Of a DNA stretch of 64,000 nt, positions 42,911-51,764 are shown one piece after another. The DNA is from RHKX01 sp963826475 (GTDB taxonomy: Bacteria > Actinomycetota > Thermoleophilia > Solirubrobacterales > 70-9). The notes beneath the pieces are model-generated. The model did not search any database. It saw nothing but the letters and a program-made list of their open reading frames with translations, and was not told the origin of the DNA. The position numbers and the translations under genes were made by a program. Positions within the stretch are counted from its first letter, which is position 1, and every line of letters starts with the position of its first letter. The stretch spans positions 992,001-1,056,000 of the forward strand of contig CAWGXC010000003.1 of NCBI GenBank assembly GCA_963826475.1, given 5' to 3'.

Positions 42911-43881
42911 GCCCAAGGCGCATCGCCGCACGTGGGGGCATCGACCTCGGCGGGACGAAGATCGAGGCGATCATCGTCGACACCGGCAACGCGGTGCTCG
43001 GGCAGGCCCGCCACCCGACCCCGCAGAAGGGCGGTCCCCAGGCGGTCGCCGATGCGATGGCAGCCGCCCTCCGCGAGGCCGCCGACGCAGCGGGGATCGA
43101 GACCGACTCGCTCGCCGGCGTCGGCGTCGGCTCCCCAGGCGAGATCGAGCACGCCGACGGCATCGTCTCGAACGCGAAGAACCTGCCCGATTGGGCCGGC
43201 AGCTTCCCGCTCGGCTCCCGGCTCACCGAGGCACTCGGCACCCGCGTCGCGGTCGGCAACGACGTCAGCGTCGCCACTCACGCGGAGTCGCTGCTGGGTG
43301 CGGGCCGCCACCACGACTCGGTACTCGGGGTCTTCTGGGGAACCGGCGTCGGCGGTGGGCTCGTCCTCGACGGCGCCGACTGGCACGGCCGCGGATCGGC
43401 CGGCGAGATCGGCCATATGGTCGTCAAACAGGATGGCGCCGCGTGCCCCTGCGGCAACCGTGGCTGCCTGGAGGCCTACGCCGGGCGTGCGGCGATGGAG
43501 GCGAAGGCCCGCCGCAAGGTCAAGGACGGTGCGAAGACCGTGCTCTTCGACCTGATGAAGGAGCACGACCGCCCGCGCCTGACGAGCGGAATCTGGGAGC
43601 GGGCTCTCGACAAGGACGACAAGCTCGCCTCGAGCCTGATCGATCGCGCGATCAAGGCGCTCGGAACCGGGATCGCATCGGCCGTCAACCTGCTCGATCC
43701 CGAGGTCGTGATCCTCGGCGGCGGACTCGGGGTGCGCTTCGGCGAGCGCCTCGGTCCCAAGATCGAGAAGCGCATGAAGAAGAACCTCTTCGACAAGGTC
43801 CACCCGCCCGAGTTCGCCGTCGCGGAGCTCGGGGACCTCGGCGGCGCGATCGGGGCATCCCTGCTGATCAAAGGTCGATGA
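42907..43881 (+). CDS. ROK-family glucokinase with intact zinc motif
   Basis: 324 aa, start overlapping the cyclase stop (ATGA). Motifs are 'GGIDLGGTKIEAI', 'GVGSPGEIEHADG', 'VGNDVSVATHAE', 'GTGVGGGLVLDG', 'EIGHMVV' and the zinc loop 'CPCGNRGCLEAY' (CxCGxxGCxE). This is the full ROK kinase signature, so ATP-dependent hexose phosphorylation is likely. It is part of a three-gene plus-strand operon (cyclase-ROK-methyltransferase) nested between the two minus-strand pentose phosphate operons. Confidence 0.9.
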   Translation: MSPRRIAARGGIDLGGTKIEAIIVDTGNAVLGQARHPTPQKGGPQAVADAMAAALREAADAAGIETDSLAGVGVGSPGEIEHADGIVSNAKNLPDWAGSFPLGSRLTEALGTRVAVGNDVSVATHAESLLGAGRHHDSVLGVFWGTGVGGGLVLDGADWHGRGSAGEIGHMVVKQDGAACPCGNRGCLEAYAGRAAMEAKARRKVKDGAKTVLFDLMKEHDRPRLTSGIWERALDKDDKLASSLIDRAIKALGTGIASAVNLLDPEVVILGGGLGVRFGERLGPKIEKRMKKNLFDKVHPPEFAVAELGDLGGAIGASLLIKGR

Positions 43882-44645
43882 GCGAGCTTCCTGAGCACGT
43901 CAGGCGCAACCGGTCCGAGTGGGACTCCTGGGCCGCCGACTTCGTCGGGCCCGGGGAGCGCAACTGGGCCGCCGACGAGGAGAGCTGGGGCATCTGGGAG
44001 GTTCCCGAGGCGCGGCTCGGGTTGCTCTCCGACGTCGAGGCGGGCATGGACTCGATCGAGCTCGGCTGCGGCACCGGTTACGTCTCCGCCTGGCTCGCGC
44101 GCCGCGGGTGCAAACCGGTTGCCATCGACAACTCAAAGTCTCAACTCGCCACCGCGAAGCGGCTTCAAGGTGAGCACGGCATTGAGTTCCCACTCATCCA
44201 CGGCAACGCCGAGCACGTGCCGCTTCCCGACGAGAGCTTCGACTTCGCGATCTCCGAGTACGGGGCGAGCATCTGGTGCGATCCCTACGAGTGGATCCCG
44301 GAGGCGGCGCGCCTGCTGCGTCCGGGCGGGCGCCTGGTCTTCCTCGTCAACTCCGTGACGATGATGCTGTGCGTGCCCGACGAGGTCGATGGCTCCGCCG
44401 GCGAGAGGCTGGTTCGGCCGATGTTCGGGATGCACAGGATGGAGTGGTCGGACGATCAATCGGTGGAATTTCACCTCCCCCACGGGGAGATGATCTCGCT
44501 GCTTCGCTCGACCGGCTTCGAGGTCGAGGAGCTGCTCGAGTTCCAGATTCCGGACGATTCGGCGTCGCGCTACTCCCACGCCTCATTCGAGTGGGCCCGG
44601 CAGTGGCCGTGCGAAGAGGTCTGGAAGGCTCGCAAGCGCCGCTGA
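43878..44645 (+). CDS. Class I SAM-dependent methyltransferase
   Basis: 255 aa from the ATG at 43878 (ATGA overlap with ROK). SAM-binding motif I is 'IELGCGTGYVSAWLA' (about 60-74), the acidic motif II is 'PVAIDNS' and motif IV is 'FDFAISEYGASIW'. The N-terminus has 'NRSEWDSWAADF', seen in many small-molecule methyltransferases of this group. The acceptor is unknown. Nothing in the operon explains why it is coupled to a sugar kinase. Confidence 0.85.
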   Translation: MSELPEHVRRNRSEWDSWAADFVGPGERNWAADEESWGIWEVPEARLGLLSDVEAGMDSIELGCGTGYVSAWLARRGCKPVAIDNSKSQLATAKRLQGEHGIEFPLIHGNAEHVPLPDESFDFAISEYGASIWCDPYEWIPEAARLLRPGGRLVFLVNSVTMMLCVPDEVDGSAGERLVRPMFGMHRMEWSDDQSVEFHLPHGEMISLLRSTGFEVEELLEFQIPDDSASRYSHASFEWARQWPCEEVWKARKRR

Positions 44646-44710
44646 CTTCACGAGCTGCGGACCGAGATCCGGGGCCGTTGCCGCCGGTGCGTCGGCTCGA
44701 TGCCCGCTGA

Positions 44711-46351
44711 CTACGCCCGCCGGCGCCGGCGGTAGGTCCTGATCAAGGCGTTGGTCGAGCTGTCGTGATCCAGCTCGGCCGGCGCGTCGCCGTCCAGCTC
44801 GGGGGCGATCCGCTTGGCGAGCACCTTGCCGAGCTCGACCCCCCATTGGTCGAACGAGTCGATGCCCCAGATCGTCCCCTGGGTGAAGACGCTGTGCTCA
44901 TAGAGCGCAACGAGCTTGCCGAGCGTGGCCGGATCCAGCTTCTCGGCCATCAGCACGTTGGTCGGCCGGTTGCCCTCGAACGTCTTGTGCGGGATGAGGC
45001 TCTCGGCAACGCCCTCGGCGCGCACCTCGTCGGCGGTCCTGCCGAAGGCAAGCGCCTCGGCCTGCGCGAAGACGTTGGCGACCAGAAGATCATGGTGATT
45101 GCCGAGGGGGTTGAGGCTCTGGGCGAAGAAGATGAGGTCGCATGGGATCAGGTGCGTTCCCTGGTGGATCAGCTGGTAGAACGAATGCTGGCCGTTGGTC
45201 CCGGGCTCGCCCCAGAAGACGGGCCCCGTCGCGTAGTCGACGCGCGTGCCGTCGAGGCGGACGTGCTTGCCGTTGGACTCCATCGTCAGCTGCTGCAGGT
45301 ACGCGGGAAAGCGCTCCAGGTACTGCTCGTAGGGCAGCACCGCGACGGTCTGGGAGCCGAACAGGTCCGCGTACCAGACCGTCAGCAGGCCGAGGATCGC
45401 GGGCAGGTTGCGCTCGATCGGCGCAGCGAGGAAGTGCTCGTCGATCGCGTGGAAGCCGGCGAGCATCTCGCCGAAGCGCTCGGGGCCGATCGCCAGCATC
45501 GTCGTCAGGCCGATCGCAGAGTCCATCGAATAGCGGCCGCCGACCCAATCCCAGAAGCCGAACATGTTGTCGGTGTCGATGCCGAACTGCCCCACCTCCT
45601 CGGCGTTCGTCGACAACGCAACGAAGTGCTTGGCGACCGCGGACTCGTCGCCGAGCGCCGTCAGCGCCCAGTCCCTGGCCGTACGCGCGTTGGTCATGGT
45701 TTCGAGCGTCGTGAAGGTCTTGGAGGCGACGACGAAGAGCGTCTCGGCGGGATCGAGGTCGTGGGTCTTCTCGACGAAGTCGGTTGCGTCCACGTTGGAG
45801 ACGAACCGGAGGGTGAGGTCGCGGTCGCTGTAGCGGGCGAGCGCCCGGTAGGCCATGACCGGCCCGAGGTCGGAGCCGCCGATGCCGATGTTCACGACGT
45901 TGCGGATCCGCTTGCCCGTGTGCCCCTTCCAGTCGCCGCTGCGGACCCGGTCGCTGAAGGCGGCCATCCGGTCGAGCACCTCGTGGACGTCCTTGACGAC
46001 GTCGCGACCATCGACGATCAATGAGCGGGAGCGCGGCATCCGCAGGGCGACGTGGAGGACGGAGCGGCCCTCGGTGACGTTGATCCGCTCGCCGGCGAAC
46101 ATCGCCTGTGTCCGCTCGCGCAGGCCGGCGTCGGCGGCCAGCCGGCTCAGCAACGTCAGCGTCTCGTCGGTGATCCGGTTCTTGGAGTAGTCGAGCCGGA
46201 TCCCCTCGGCCTCGACCACCAGGCGCTCGCCGCGATCGGTATCGCCGGCGAACATCTCCCGCAGGTGGACGCCAGCGATTGCGCCGTGGTGGCGCTTCAG
46301 CTCCGCCCACGTCGGGAGACCTCTGAGACCGGGATGCGCGGGGCTCGCCAT
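44711..46351 (-). CDS. pgi: Glucose-6-phosphate isomerase
   Basis: 546 aa, full length. Signatures are 'NIGIGGSDLGPVMAYRAL' (about 150), 'VASKTFTTLETMTNARTARDW' region and 'FWGEPGTNGQHSFYQLIHQG' region (about 385), which hold the catalytic Glu and His. It interconverts glucose-6-phosphate and fructose-6-phosphate. It is last in the gnd-zwf-tal-pgi operon; its ATG overlaps the tal stop by one base (TGATG). Confidence 0.95.
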   Translation of the reverse strand: MASPAHPGLRGLPTWAELKRHHGAIAGVHLREMFAGDTDRGERLVVEAEGIRLDYSKNRITDETLTLLSRLAADAGLRERTQAMFAGERINVTEGRSVLHVALRMPRSRSLIVDGRDVVKDVHEVLDRMAAFSDRVRSGDWKGHTGKRIRNVVNIGIGGSDLGPVMAYRALARYSDRDLTLRFVSNVDATDFVEKTHDLDPAETLFVVASKTFTTLETMTNARTARDWALTALGDESAVAKHFVALSTNAEEVGQFGIDTDNMFGFWDWVGGRYSMDSAIGLTTMLAIGPERFGEMLAGFHAIDEHFLAAPIERNLPAILGLLTVWYADLFGSQTVAVLPYEQYLERFPAYLQQLTMESNGKHVRLDGTRVDYATGPVFWGEPGTNGQHSFYQLIHQGTHLIPCDLIFFAQSLNPLGNHHDLLVANVFAQAEALAFGRTADEVRAEGVAESLIPHKTFEGNRPTNVLMAEKLDPATLGKLVALYEHSVFTQGTIWGIDSFDQWGVELGKVLAKRIAPELDGDAPAELDHDSSTNALIRTYRRRRRA

Positions 46352-47433
46352 CAGCGGGCCGCGACGGCCTTGCTGTTCTCCTCGATCCGCTCGATCAGCG
46401 CGTTCCAGCTCTTCACGAACTTGTCGGCGCCCTCGTCCTGCAGGCGCGTGGCGAGCTTCTTCAAATCGACGCCCGCGGCCTCGAACTCGGCGAGCAGAGC
46501 GGAGTTGTCGCCGCCGTCGGCCGGGATCACGTGATCAATCCTTCCCTCCTCCTCGAGTGCGGTCAGCGTCTCCGCCGGCATCGTGTTGATCGACAACGGT
46601 GCAGCCAGGGCCTCGATGTACATGGACTTCGGCAGGGCCGGGTCCTTCGTCCCGGTCGAGGCGAAGAGGAACCGCTGCGGGCGGGCGCCCTCGTTGGCGA
46701 GGCGCAGCCAGCGATCGGACTCGAGCAGGCGGCGATAGGCGACGTAACCGTCGATCGCGGCGGCGATTCCGAGCCGGTTCTTCAGCTCGTCCGGGACGTC
46801 GTCGTTGACGGCCACATCCCAGCGGCTGATGAACAGCGAGCCGACGGAGGCGACGTTCGGATTGAGGCCATCGGCGACGCGGCGCTCGATGCCCCGCATG
46901 TAGGCCTCGGCCTGCGCGACGTATTGATCGGCGTCGAAGAGCAGCGTGACGTTCACCGGCACCCCCGCGGCGATCGTCTCCTCGATCGCCTCGAGGCCCT
47001 CCGGGGTGCCCGGGATCTTGATGAAGAGGTTGTCGCGATCGGCCGACTCGTGCAGGCGCACGGCCTCGGCGGCCGTTCCCTTCGCGTCGCGGGCGAGCAG
47101 CGGCGATACCTCCAGTGAGGCCCAGCCGTCGACCCCCGCGGTCCGTCGGTGGATCTCGGCGAACAGATCGCACGCCCCGCGCAGATCGGTGAGGGCGAGC
47201 TCGAAGAAGAGGTCCTCCCCGCTCTTGCCGGCCTCGACGAGCCCCGCGGTCTGCTCGTCGTACGCGTCGCCCTCGCTCAGTGCGCCCTCGAAGATCGTCG
47301 GGTTGGAGGTCAGGCCGGTGAGCGAGAGGTCGCGGACGTATCCCTCGATGGTGCCGTCGTTGACGGCATCGCGGGTGATGTAGTCGAGCCAGAGGCTCTG
47401 TCCCGCGTCATGCAGGTCCTTGGTCGCGCTCAT
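46351..47433 (-). CDS. tal: Transaldolase
   Basis: 360 aa from the ATG at 47433. The order is N-terminal 'LTGLTSNPTIFEGAL', Schiff-base lysine in 'NLFIKIPGTPEGLEAIE' (about 130-145), 'GVPVNVTLLFDADQYVAQ' and 'SLFISRWDVAVND'. This is the longer actinobacterial/cyanobacterial-type transaldolase. It transfers dihydroxyacetone units between sugar phosphates in the non-oxidative pentose phosphate pathway. It overlaps zwf by ATGA. Confidence 0.93.
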   Translation of the reverse strand: MSATKDLHDAGQSLWLDYITRDAVNDGTIEGYVRDLSLTGLTSNPTIFEGALSEGDAYDEQTAGLVEAGKSGEDLFFELALTDLRGACDLFAEIHRRTAGVDGWASLEVSPLLARDAKGTAAEAVRLHESADRDNLFIKIPGTPEGLEAIEETIAAGVPVNVTLLFDADQYVAQAEAYMRGIERRVADGLNPNVASVGSLFISRWDVAVNDDVPDELKNRLGIAAAIDGYVAYRRLLESDRWLRLANEGARPQRFLFASTGTKDPALPKSMYIEALAAPLSINTMPAETLTALEEEGRIDHVIPADGGDNSALLAEFEAAGVDLKKLATRLQDEGADKFVKSWNALIERIEENSKAVAAR

Positions 47434-48935
47434 CGGCGTTCTCCTCCTGGGTGTGTGTCGGTTCGTGAGGCCTCGGGTAGCCGCCATCGCCACGGCTCGA
47501 TCAGCTCGTCGGCGGCGGGCGGGCCCCAAGAGCCCTGCTCGTAAGGGTGCAGCTTCGACGGATGCTCGAGGACGTCGGCGCTCACGGCCCAGAGTCGCTC
47601 GATCCCCTCCGCGCTGGTGAACAGCGTGCCGTCGCCGAGCATCGCGTCGTGGATGAGGCGCTCGTAGGCCTCGAGCTGGTTGTCGGCGCAGAACGACTGG
47701 TCGTAGTTGAAGGTCATCCGCGCGGGCCCGAGCTCCATCGTCGCGCCGGGCACCTTCGCCTGGAAGTCGGCGGTGATCGATCCCGGCTCGGAGAGCTCGA
47801 AGACGAGCTGGTTGGCGCCCTGGTGCTGGACGGAGTTGGGGAACATCACCATCGGCGGCTCGCGGAAGTCGAGCGTGACCATGTGCCGCGACTCGGCCAT
47901 CGCCTTGCCCGTCCGGAGGTAGAACGGGACACCCGCCCAGCGCCAGTTGTCGATCTCGACCTCGACGGCTACGAACGTCTCGGTCTCGGATTCGGAATCG
48001 ACGCCCGGCTCGGAGCGATAGCCGTCGTACTGCCCGCGGACCACCTTTTCGGGCGAGATCATCCGGTAGGCCTGCATGACCTTGTCCTTCTCCGAGCGCA
48101 GCGATCTGGCGTTGAGCGCAGCCGGGGGCTCCATCGCGATGAAGCTGAGCAGCTGCAGGAGGTGGGTGACGACCATGTCGCGGTAAGCGCCGGTCCCCTC
48201 GTAGAAGCCTGCACGGGACCCGATCGTAAGCGTCTCGGGAACGTCGATCTGCACGTGTTCGACGTTGTTGCGGTTCCAGAGCGGCTCGTAGAGGCCATTG
48301 GCGAAGCGCAACGCGAGGATGTTCTGGACCGCCTCCTTTCCCAGGAAGTGGTCGATGCGGAAGATCTGGGAGTCGTCGAACTCAGCGTGAAGGGTCTCGT
48401 TGAGCGCGACGGCGGAGTCGTGATCGTGGCCGAACGGCTTCTCCAGGATCACCCGCGCCTCTGGACCGGTGAGGCCGATCGTTCCCAGCATCGTGATGAT
48501 CGAGCTGAACGCGTCGGGCGGAACCGCCAGGTAGTGCAGCAACCGCGGGTCGCCGCCGATCTCCCGCCGGGCCTCCTCAACCCGCGCCTTCAGCGCGTCC
48601 GGCCCTGAATCCACCTGGACGTAGGTGATCTTGTCGGCGAAGGTCTCGAACTGCTCGTCGGTCACGCCGCGCTTGCTGAACTCTTCGAGCGCCTCGCGCA
48701 CGTGGTCGCGGAAGCCGTCGTGATCGGTGTAGTCGGTGCCGGCGGTTCCGACGATCCGGTAGTCGGCGGGCAGCAGGCCCGCCTGCTCGAGATGGAAGAA
48801 GCCAGGCAACAGCTTGCGGGCGGCGAGGTCGCCCGAGGCTCCGAAGAGGACGATCACATGTTCATCGGGGCGCTTCCCGGATGCGACCTCAGCGGTCGGC
48901 TGCGGCAGCGTCGTCGTTGCCGTGGCGCCGCTCAC
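47430..48935 (-). CDS. zwf: Glucose-6-phosphate 1-dehydrogenase
   Basis: 501 aa from a GTG at 48935 overlapping the gnd stop (GTGA). The nucleotide site is 'LFGASGDLAARKLLPGFF' (about 30-47) and the substrate/catalytic motif 'FRIDHFLGKEAVQNIL' (about 190-205; the family usually reads DHYLGKE). It oxidises glucose-6-phosphate to 6-phosphogluconolactone and makes NADPH (or NADH). No separate lactonase (pgl) gene is in the window. Confidence 0.95.
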   Translation of the reverse strand: MSGATATTTLPQPTAEVASGKRPDEHVIVLFGASGDLAARKLLPGFFHLEQAGLLPADYRIVGTAGTDYTDHDGFRDHVREALEEFSKRGVTDEQFETFADKITYVQVDSGPDALKARVEEARREIGGDPRLLHYLAVPPDAFSSIITMLGTIGLTGPEARVILEKPFGHDHDSAVALNETLHAEFDDSQIFRIDHFLGKEAVQNILALRFANGLYEPLWNRNNVEHVQIDVPETLTIGSRAGFYEGTGAYRDMVVTHLLQLLSFIAMEPPAALNARSLRSEKDKVMQAYRMISPEKVVRGQYDGYRSEPGVDSESETETFVAVEVEIDNWRWAGVPFYLRTGKAMAESRHMVTLDFREPPMVMFPNSVQHQGANQLVFELSEPGSITADFQAKVPGATMELGPARMTFNYDQSFCADNQLEAYERLIHDAMLGDGTLFTSAEGIERLWAVSADVLEHPSKLHPYEQGSWGPPAADELIEPWRWRLPEASRTDTHPGGERR

Positions 48936-49966
48936 CTCGCGTCCTCCGCGCCCGCAACGGGCTTCTCGTCGTGGCCGCCGAACTGCTTGCGCATCGCCGA
49001 CAGGAGCTTGTTCGCGAACTCGTCCTCGCCGCGCGAGCTGAAGCGCTCGTAGAGCGCGGTCGTCAGGACCGGCGCGGGGACCCCCTCATCGACGGCCGCG
49101 TGGATCGTCCAGCGCCCCTCGCCCGAATCGGAGACGCGACCGCTGAAACCGTCGAGGGTCGGCGAATCGGTCAGCGCGTTCGCGGTCAGGTCGAGCAGCC
49201 ACGAGGCGATCACCGAGCCGCGGCGCCAGACCTCGGCGACGTCGGCGATCTCGATGTCGTAGGGGTAGTACTCCGGGTCTCGCACGGGGGCCGTCTCGGC
49301 GTCGATCTCCTGCTCGCGCGAGCCGATGTCGGCGTTTTGGATGATGTTCAGGCCCTCCGCGTAAGCGGCCATGACGCCGTATTCGATCCCGTTGTGCACC
49401 ATCTTCACGAAGTGCCCCGCGCCGGTCGGGCCGCAGTGCAGGTAGCCGTTCTCGGCCGTCGATGGCCGGCCGTCGCGTCCCGGTGTGCGCTCAGCCGCGT
49501 CGACTCCGGGCGCGATCGTCGCGAAGATCGGATCGAGCCGGGCGACCGCGTCGCCGGGTCCGCCGATCATCAGGCAGAAGCCCCGCTCGAGGCCGAAGAC
49601 GCCCCCGCTGGTGCCCACGTCGAGGTAGTCGATGCCCTTGGGCCCGAGGGCCTTCGCCCGGTCGATGTCATCGCGGTAGTAAGAGTTGCCGCCGTCGATG
49701 ATCGCGTCGCCGGAGTCGAGCAGCTCCGAGAGCTCATCGAGGGTGTCGCCCACGTATCCGGCTGGGACCATGATCCATGCCGCCCGGGGCGGATCAAGTG
49801 CCTCCACGAGCTCGGCGAGCGAGCCGACTCCCGTCGCCCCTTCCGCAGCCAGCGCCTTCACCGCATCGGAGCTGACGTCGTAGACCACGCACTCGTGGCC
49901 GGCGCGCATCAGCCGGCGGACCAGGTTGGCCCCCATCCGGCCGAGTCCGATCATCCCGAGCTGCAA
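48932..49966 (-). CDS. gnd: 6-phosphogluconate dehydrogenase, decarboxylating (short type)
   Basis: 344 aa from TTG 49966, chosen because a perfect AGGAGG lies six bases upstream and the NAD(P) motif 'MIGLGRMGANLVRRL' follows at once. Further motifs are 'VGTSGGVFGLERGFCLMIGG' and the catalytic Lys in 'GAGHFVKMVHNGIEYG' region. Its length matches the ~300-340-aa GndA-like, often NAD-linked, class rather than the 470-aa dimeric enzyme. It heads the operon gnd-zwf-tal-pgi. Confidence 0.92.
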   Translation of the reverse strand: MQLGMIGLGRMGANLVRRLMRAGHECVVYDVSSDAVKALAAEGATGVGSLAELVEALDPPRAAWIMVPAGYVGDTLDELSELLDSGDAIIDGGNSYYRDDIDRAKALGPKGIDYLDVGTSGGVFGLERGFCLMIGGPGDAVARLDPIFATIAPGVDAAERTPGRDGRPSTAENGYLHCGPTGAGHFVKMVHNGIEYGVMAAYAEGLNIIQNADIGSREQEIDAETAPVRDPEYYPYDIEIADVAEVWRRGSVIASWLLDLTANALTDSPTLDGFSGRVSDSGEGRWTIHAAVDEGVPAPVLTTALYERFSSRGEDEFANKLLSAMRKQFGGHDEKPVAGAEDAR

Positions 49967-49988
49967 GTCCGACCTCCTGTTAGACGGG

Positions 49989-50003
49989 TCCGTTGTCAAC
50001 GGA
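49989..50003. promoter_or_regulatory. Palindrome upstream of the gnd operon
   Basis: TCCGTTG-T-CAACGGA is a perfect 7-bp inverted repeat with a one-base centre, ~23 bp upstream of the gnd start codon and just before its AGGAGG. The minus-strand reading also contains TTGACA, a -35-like hexamer, but no well-spaced -10 follows. It could be an operator for the pentose phosphate operon. Confidence 0.3.
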
Positions 50004-50041
50004 ACCAGCCTTGCACAGAGATAACTCCGGCGGAGGTATCT

Positions 50042-50806
50042 TCAGCGACGACGCGGCGGCAGCGGCACGAACGCGCTCGTGCGCTTCACGTACTCGGCAT
50101 AGCCGGGACGACGTGAGGAGATCGTCCTCTCGGTCAGGGCCACGCCGGAGACGCGCAGAAGCAAGAACGTGATCAGCGCCGGGCCGATGGCCGTCCACCA
50201 GGCCGAGCCGGTCTCGAGGGCGATCAGCCAGACGCCCCACCAGAAGCACGCATCGCCGAAGTAGTTGGGATGACGGGAGTAGCGCCAGAGGCCCTCGTCC
50301 ATCACCGATCCAGCGGCGTCGGGGCGGCGCAGGAAGCGAGCGAGCTGGAGGTCGGCGATGCCCTCGCAGGCGATTCCGGTCATGCAGACCAGCGCGCCGA
50401 TCAACCCGAGGACCCCGACCGCGGCCGGGGTGGCATCGGTGGCCGCAACCTGAATCGGCAGGGAGACGATCCAGGCGATCAACGCCTGCAGGCCGAAGAC
50501 GGACCAGAGGCTGCGCCGAGCGAAGGCGTCGCCGTAGCGCCTGCGCATCGCGACGTAGCGGCGGTCCTCGCCCTCATGCCGCCAGGCGACGTAGCTCGCC
50601 AGGCGCACCCCCCAAACCGCGACGAGCACCAACGCCAGGAGGCTGCGGTCACCGGACCCGGGGCCGGCTGCGAGGCAGGCAACCGCGATCGCGACGAAGC
50701 TCAAGCCCCAGGCGATGTCGGCGAGCGAGGCATCGCGAACGCGCACGCTGATCGCCCAGGTCAGCAGCATCACCGCGGCCGATGCAACGAGCGAGAGCGC
50801 CTGCAC
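50042..50806 (-). CDS. DUF1295 (steroid 5-alpha-reductase-like) membrane protein
   Basis: 254 aa from a GTG at 50806; the start is uncertain because a CTG overlapping the MOSC stop is also in frame. It has about six membrane spans. The signature 'DEGLWRYSRHPNYFGDACFWWG' region (about 180-200) is typical of the DUF1295/ICMT-like family, which includes NAD(P)H-dependent membrane reductases. 'RRYGDAFARRSLWSVFGLQ' region also matches. The substrate is unknown, perhaps a sterol or isoprenoid-like lipid. It is downstream of the MOSC gene on the same strand. Confidence 0.8.
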   Translation of the reverse strand: MQALSLVASAAVMLLTWAISVRVRDASLADIAWGLSFVAIAVACLAAGPGSGDRSLLALVLVAVWGVRLASYVAWRHEGEDRRYVAMRRRYGDAFARRSLWSVFGLQALIAWIVSLPIQVAATDATPAAVGVLGLIGALVCMTGIACEGIADLQLARFLRRPDAAGSVMDEGLWRYSRHPNYFGDACFWWGVWLIALETGSAWWTAIGPALITFLLLRVSGVALTERTISSRRPGYAEYVKRTSAFVPLPPRRR

Positions 50807-50829
50807 GCCGAGGTCGAGCGATCCGGAGA

Positions 50830-51501
50830 TCAGGCCACCCCCCTCGGCTCGACGAGCACCTGGTCGTCGCGGCGCACGGTTCCGGCAGCGGTCACGTTGC
50901 AGTGGAGGCCGAAATGCCCCCTGAAGTCGTCGTTGATCCGCCTCAACACGCCGGCGTCCTGCTCGATGGTGTCGGGATCGAAGGTGGTCATGACGCAGCG
51001 CTCGCATTGAGCCGTGACCTCAAGCAGGACGCTTCCGATTCGCAGAGACGAGCCGATCCACCCGACTTCCTCGCGCCCCTCCGCGCCGTCGATGAGGATG
51101 TTCGGCCGCAGACGGCGGAAGTCGACGCCGAGCTCGGCGACCATCGAGGTGGTGACGACGTGAACGGGCGAGAGATCCTGGCGCAGCCCGACCTCCGCGC
51201 CGGCGGTCGGAACGAGCGTGCCTCCCGGAGCCACCTCGCCGACGGCATGGCGGGCGTGGTCGCTCCGCCATGGCTCGCCATCGATCTCGGGCTCGCCATC
51301 GGTTCCGATGACCGCCCTCAGCCGCAGCAACCCGGGGCTGGTCCGCGCGGTGATCAGCCCGTTGGCGCCATCGACGCGAAGCTTGCGATCGCCGCGCACG
51401 CCGTCCGGCTCGATCTGGGCCGACTCCAGCCGCTCGCCCCGCATCGACTTCACCGGGTAGCGCCAGAGCTCGACGGCGCGCAGTTCCCTATCCGGGCCCA
51501 T
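50830..51501 (-). CDS. MOSC domain-containing protein
   Basis: 223 aa from the ATG at 51501. The N-terminal MOSC beta-barrel has 'LWRYPVKSMRGERL'. The C-terminal MOSC core has the conserved Cys in 'AQCERCVMTTFDPDT' (about 165-180), the residue proposed to bind Mo or carry sulfur in MOSCs and mARC enzymes. It fits the Moco theme of the window. The start overlaps the DUF6457 gene by 14 bp. Confidence 0.85.
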   Translation of the reverse strand: MGPDRELRAVELWRYPVKSMRGERLESAQIEPDGVRGDRKLRVDGANGLITARTSPGLLRLRAVIGTDGEPEIDGEPWRSDHARHAVGEVAPGGTLVPTAGAEVGLRQDLSPVHVVTTSMVAELGVDFRRLRPNILIDGAEGREEVGWIGSSLRIGSVLLEVTAQCERCVMTTFDPDTIEQDAGVLRRINDDFRGHFGLHCNVTAAGTVRRDDQVLVEPRGVA

Positions 51502-51712
51502 CGCCCGCTTCGATGGCCTTCGCCCGGACGATCGCCTCATCGAGGTCGAGGCCTGCCCGGCCGGCGATCCAGCACGCGAGCGGAGCTGCGATCCGCTCGG
51601 AGGAGTGCGCCGCGACGGCGGCGAGCTCCAGCAGCTTCGTGACCTCGGCCTCGTCGGGTGGATCGCCGCCGACCTCCGCCGAGAACCTCTCGATCCATTC
51701 CACTGCTGTCAT
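51488..51712 (-). CDS. DUF6457 small protein
   Basis: 74 aa, all helical: 'WIERFSAEVG', 'KLLELAAVAAHSSERIAAPLACWIAG' region. This pattern matches the small DUF6457 family, which in actinobacteria is found alone or fused to MobA, linking it to molybdenum cofactor metabolism. It overlaps the MOSC gene, supporting that link. Its molecular function is not known. Confidence 0.7.
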   Translation of the reverse strand: MTAVEWIERFSAEVGGDPPDEAEVTKLLELAAVAAHSSERIAAPLACWIAGRAGLDLDEAIVRAKAIEAGDGPG

Positions 51713-51764
51713 CTCGATTCACTCCTTGCCCGGGGACGGCGAAGCTAGCAGCGTCGCCAGGCCC

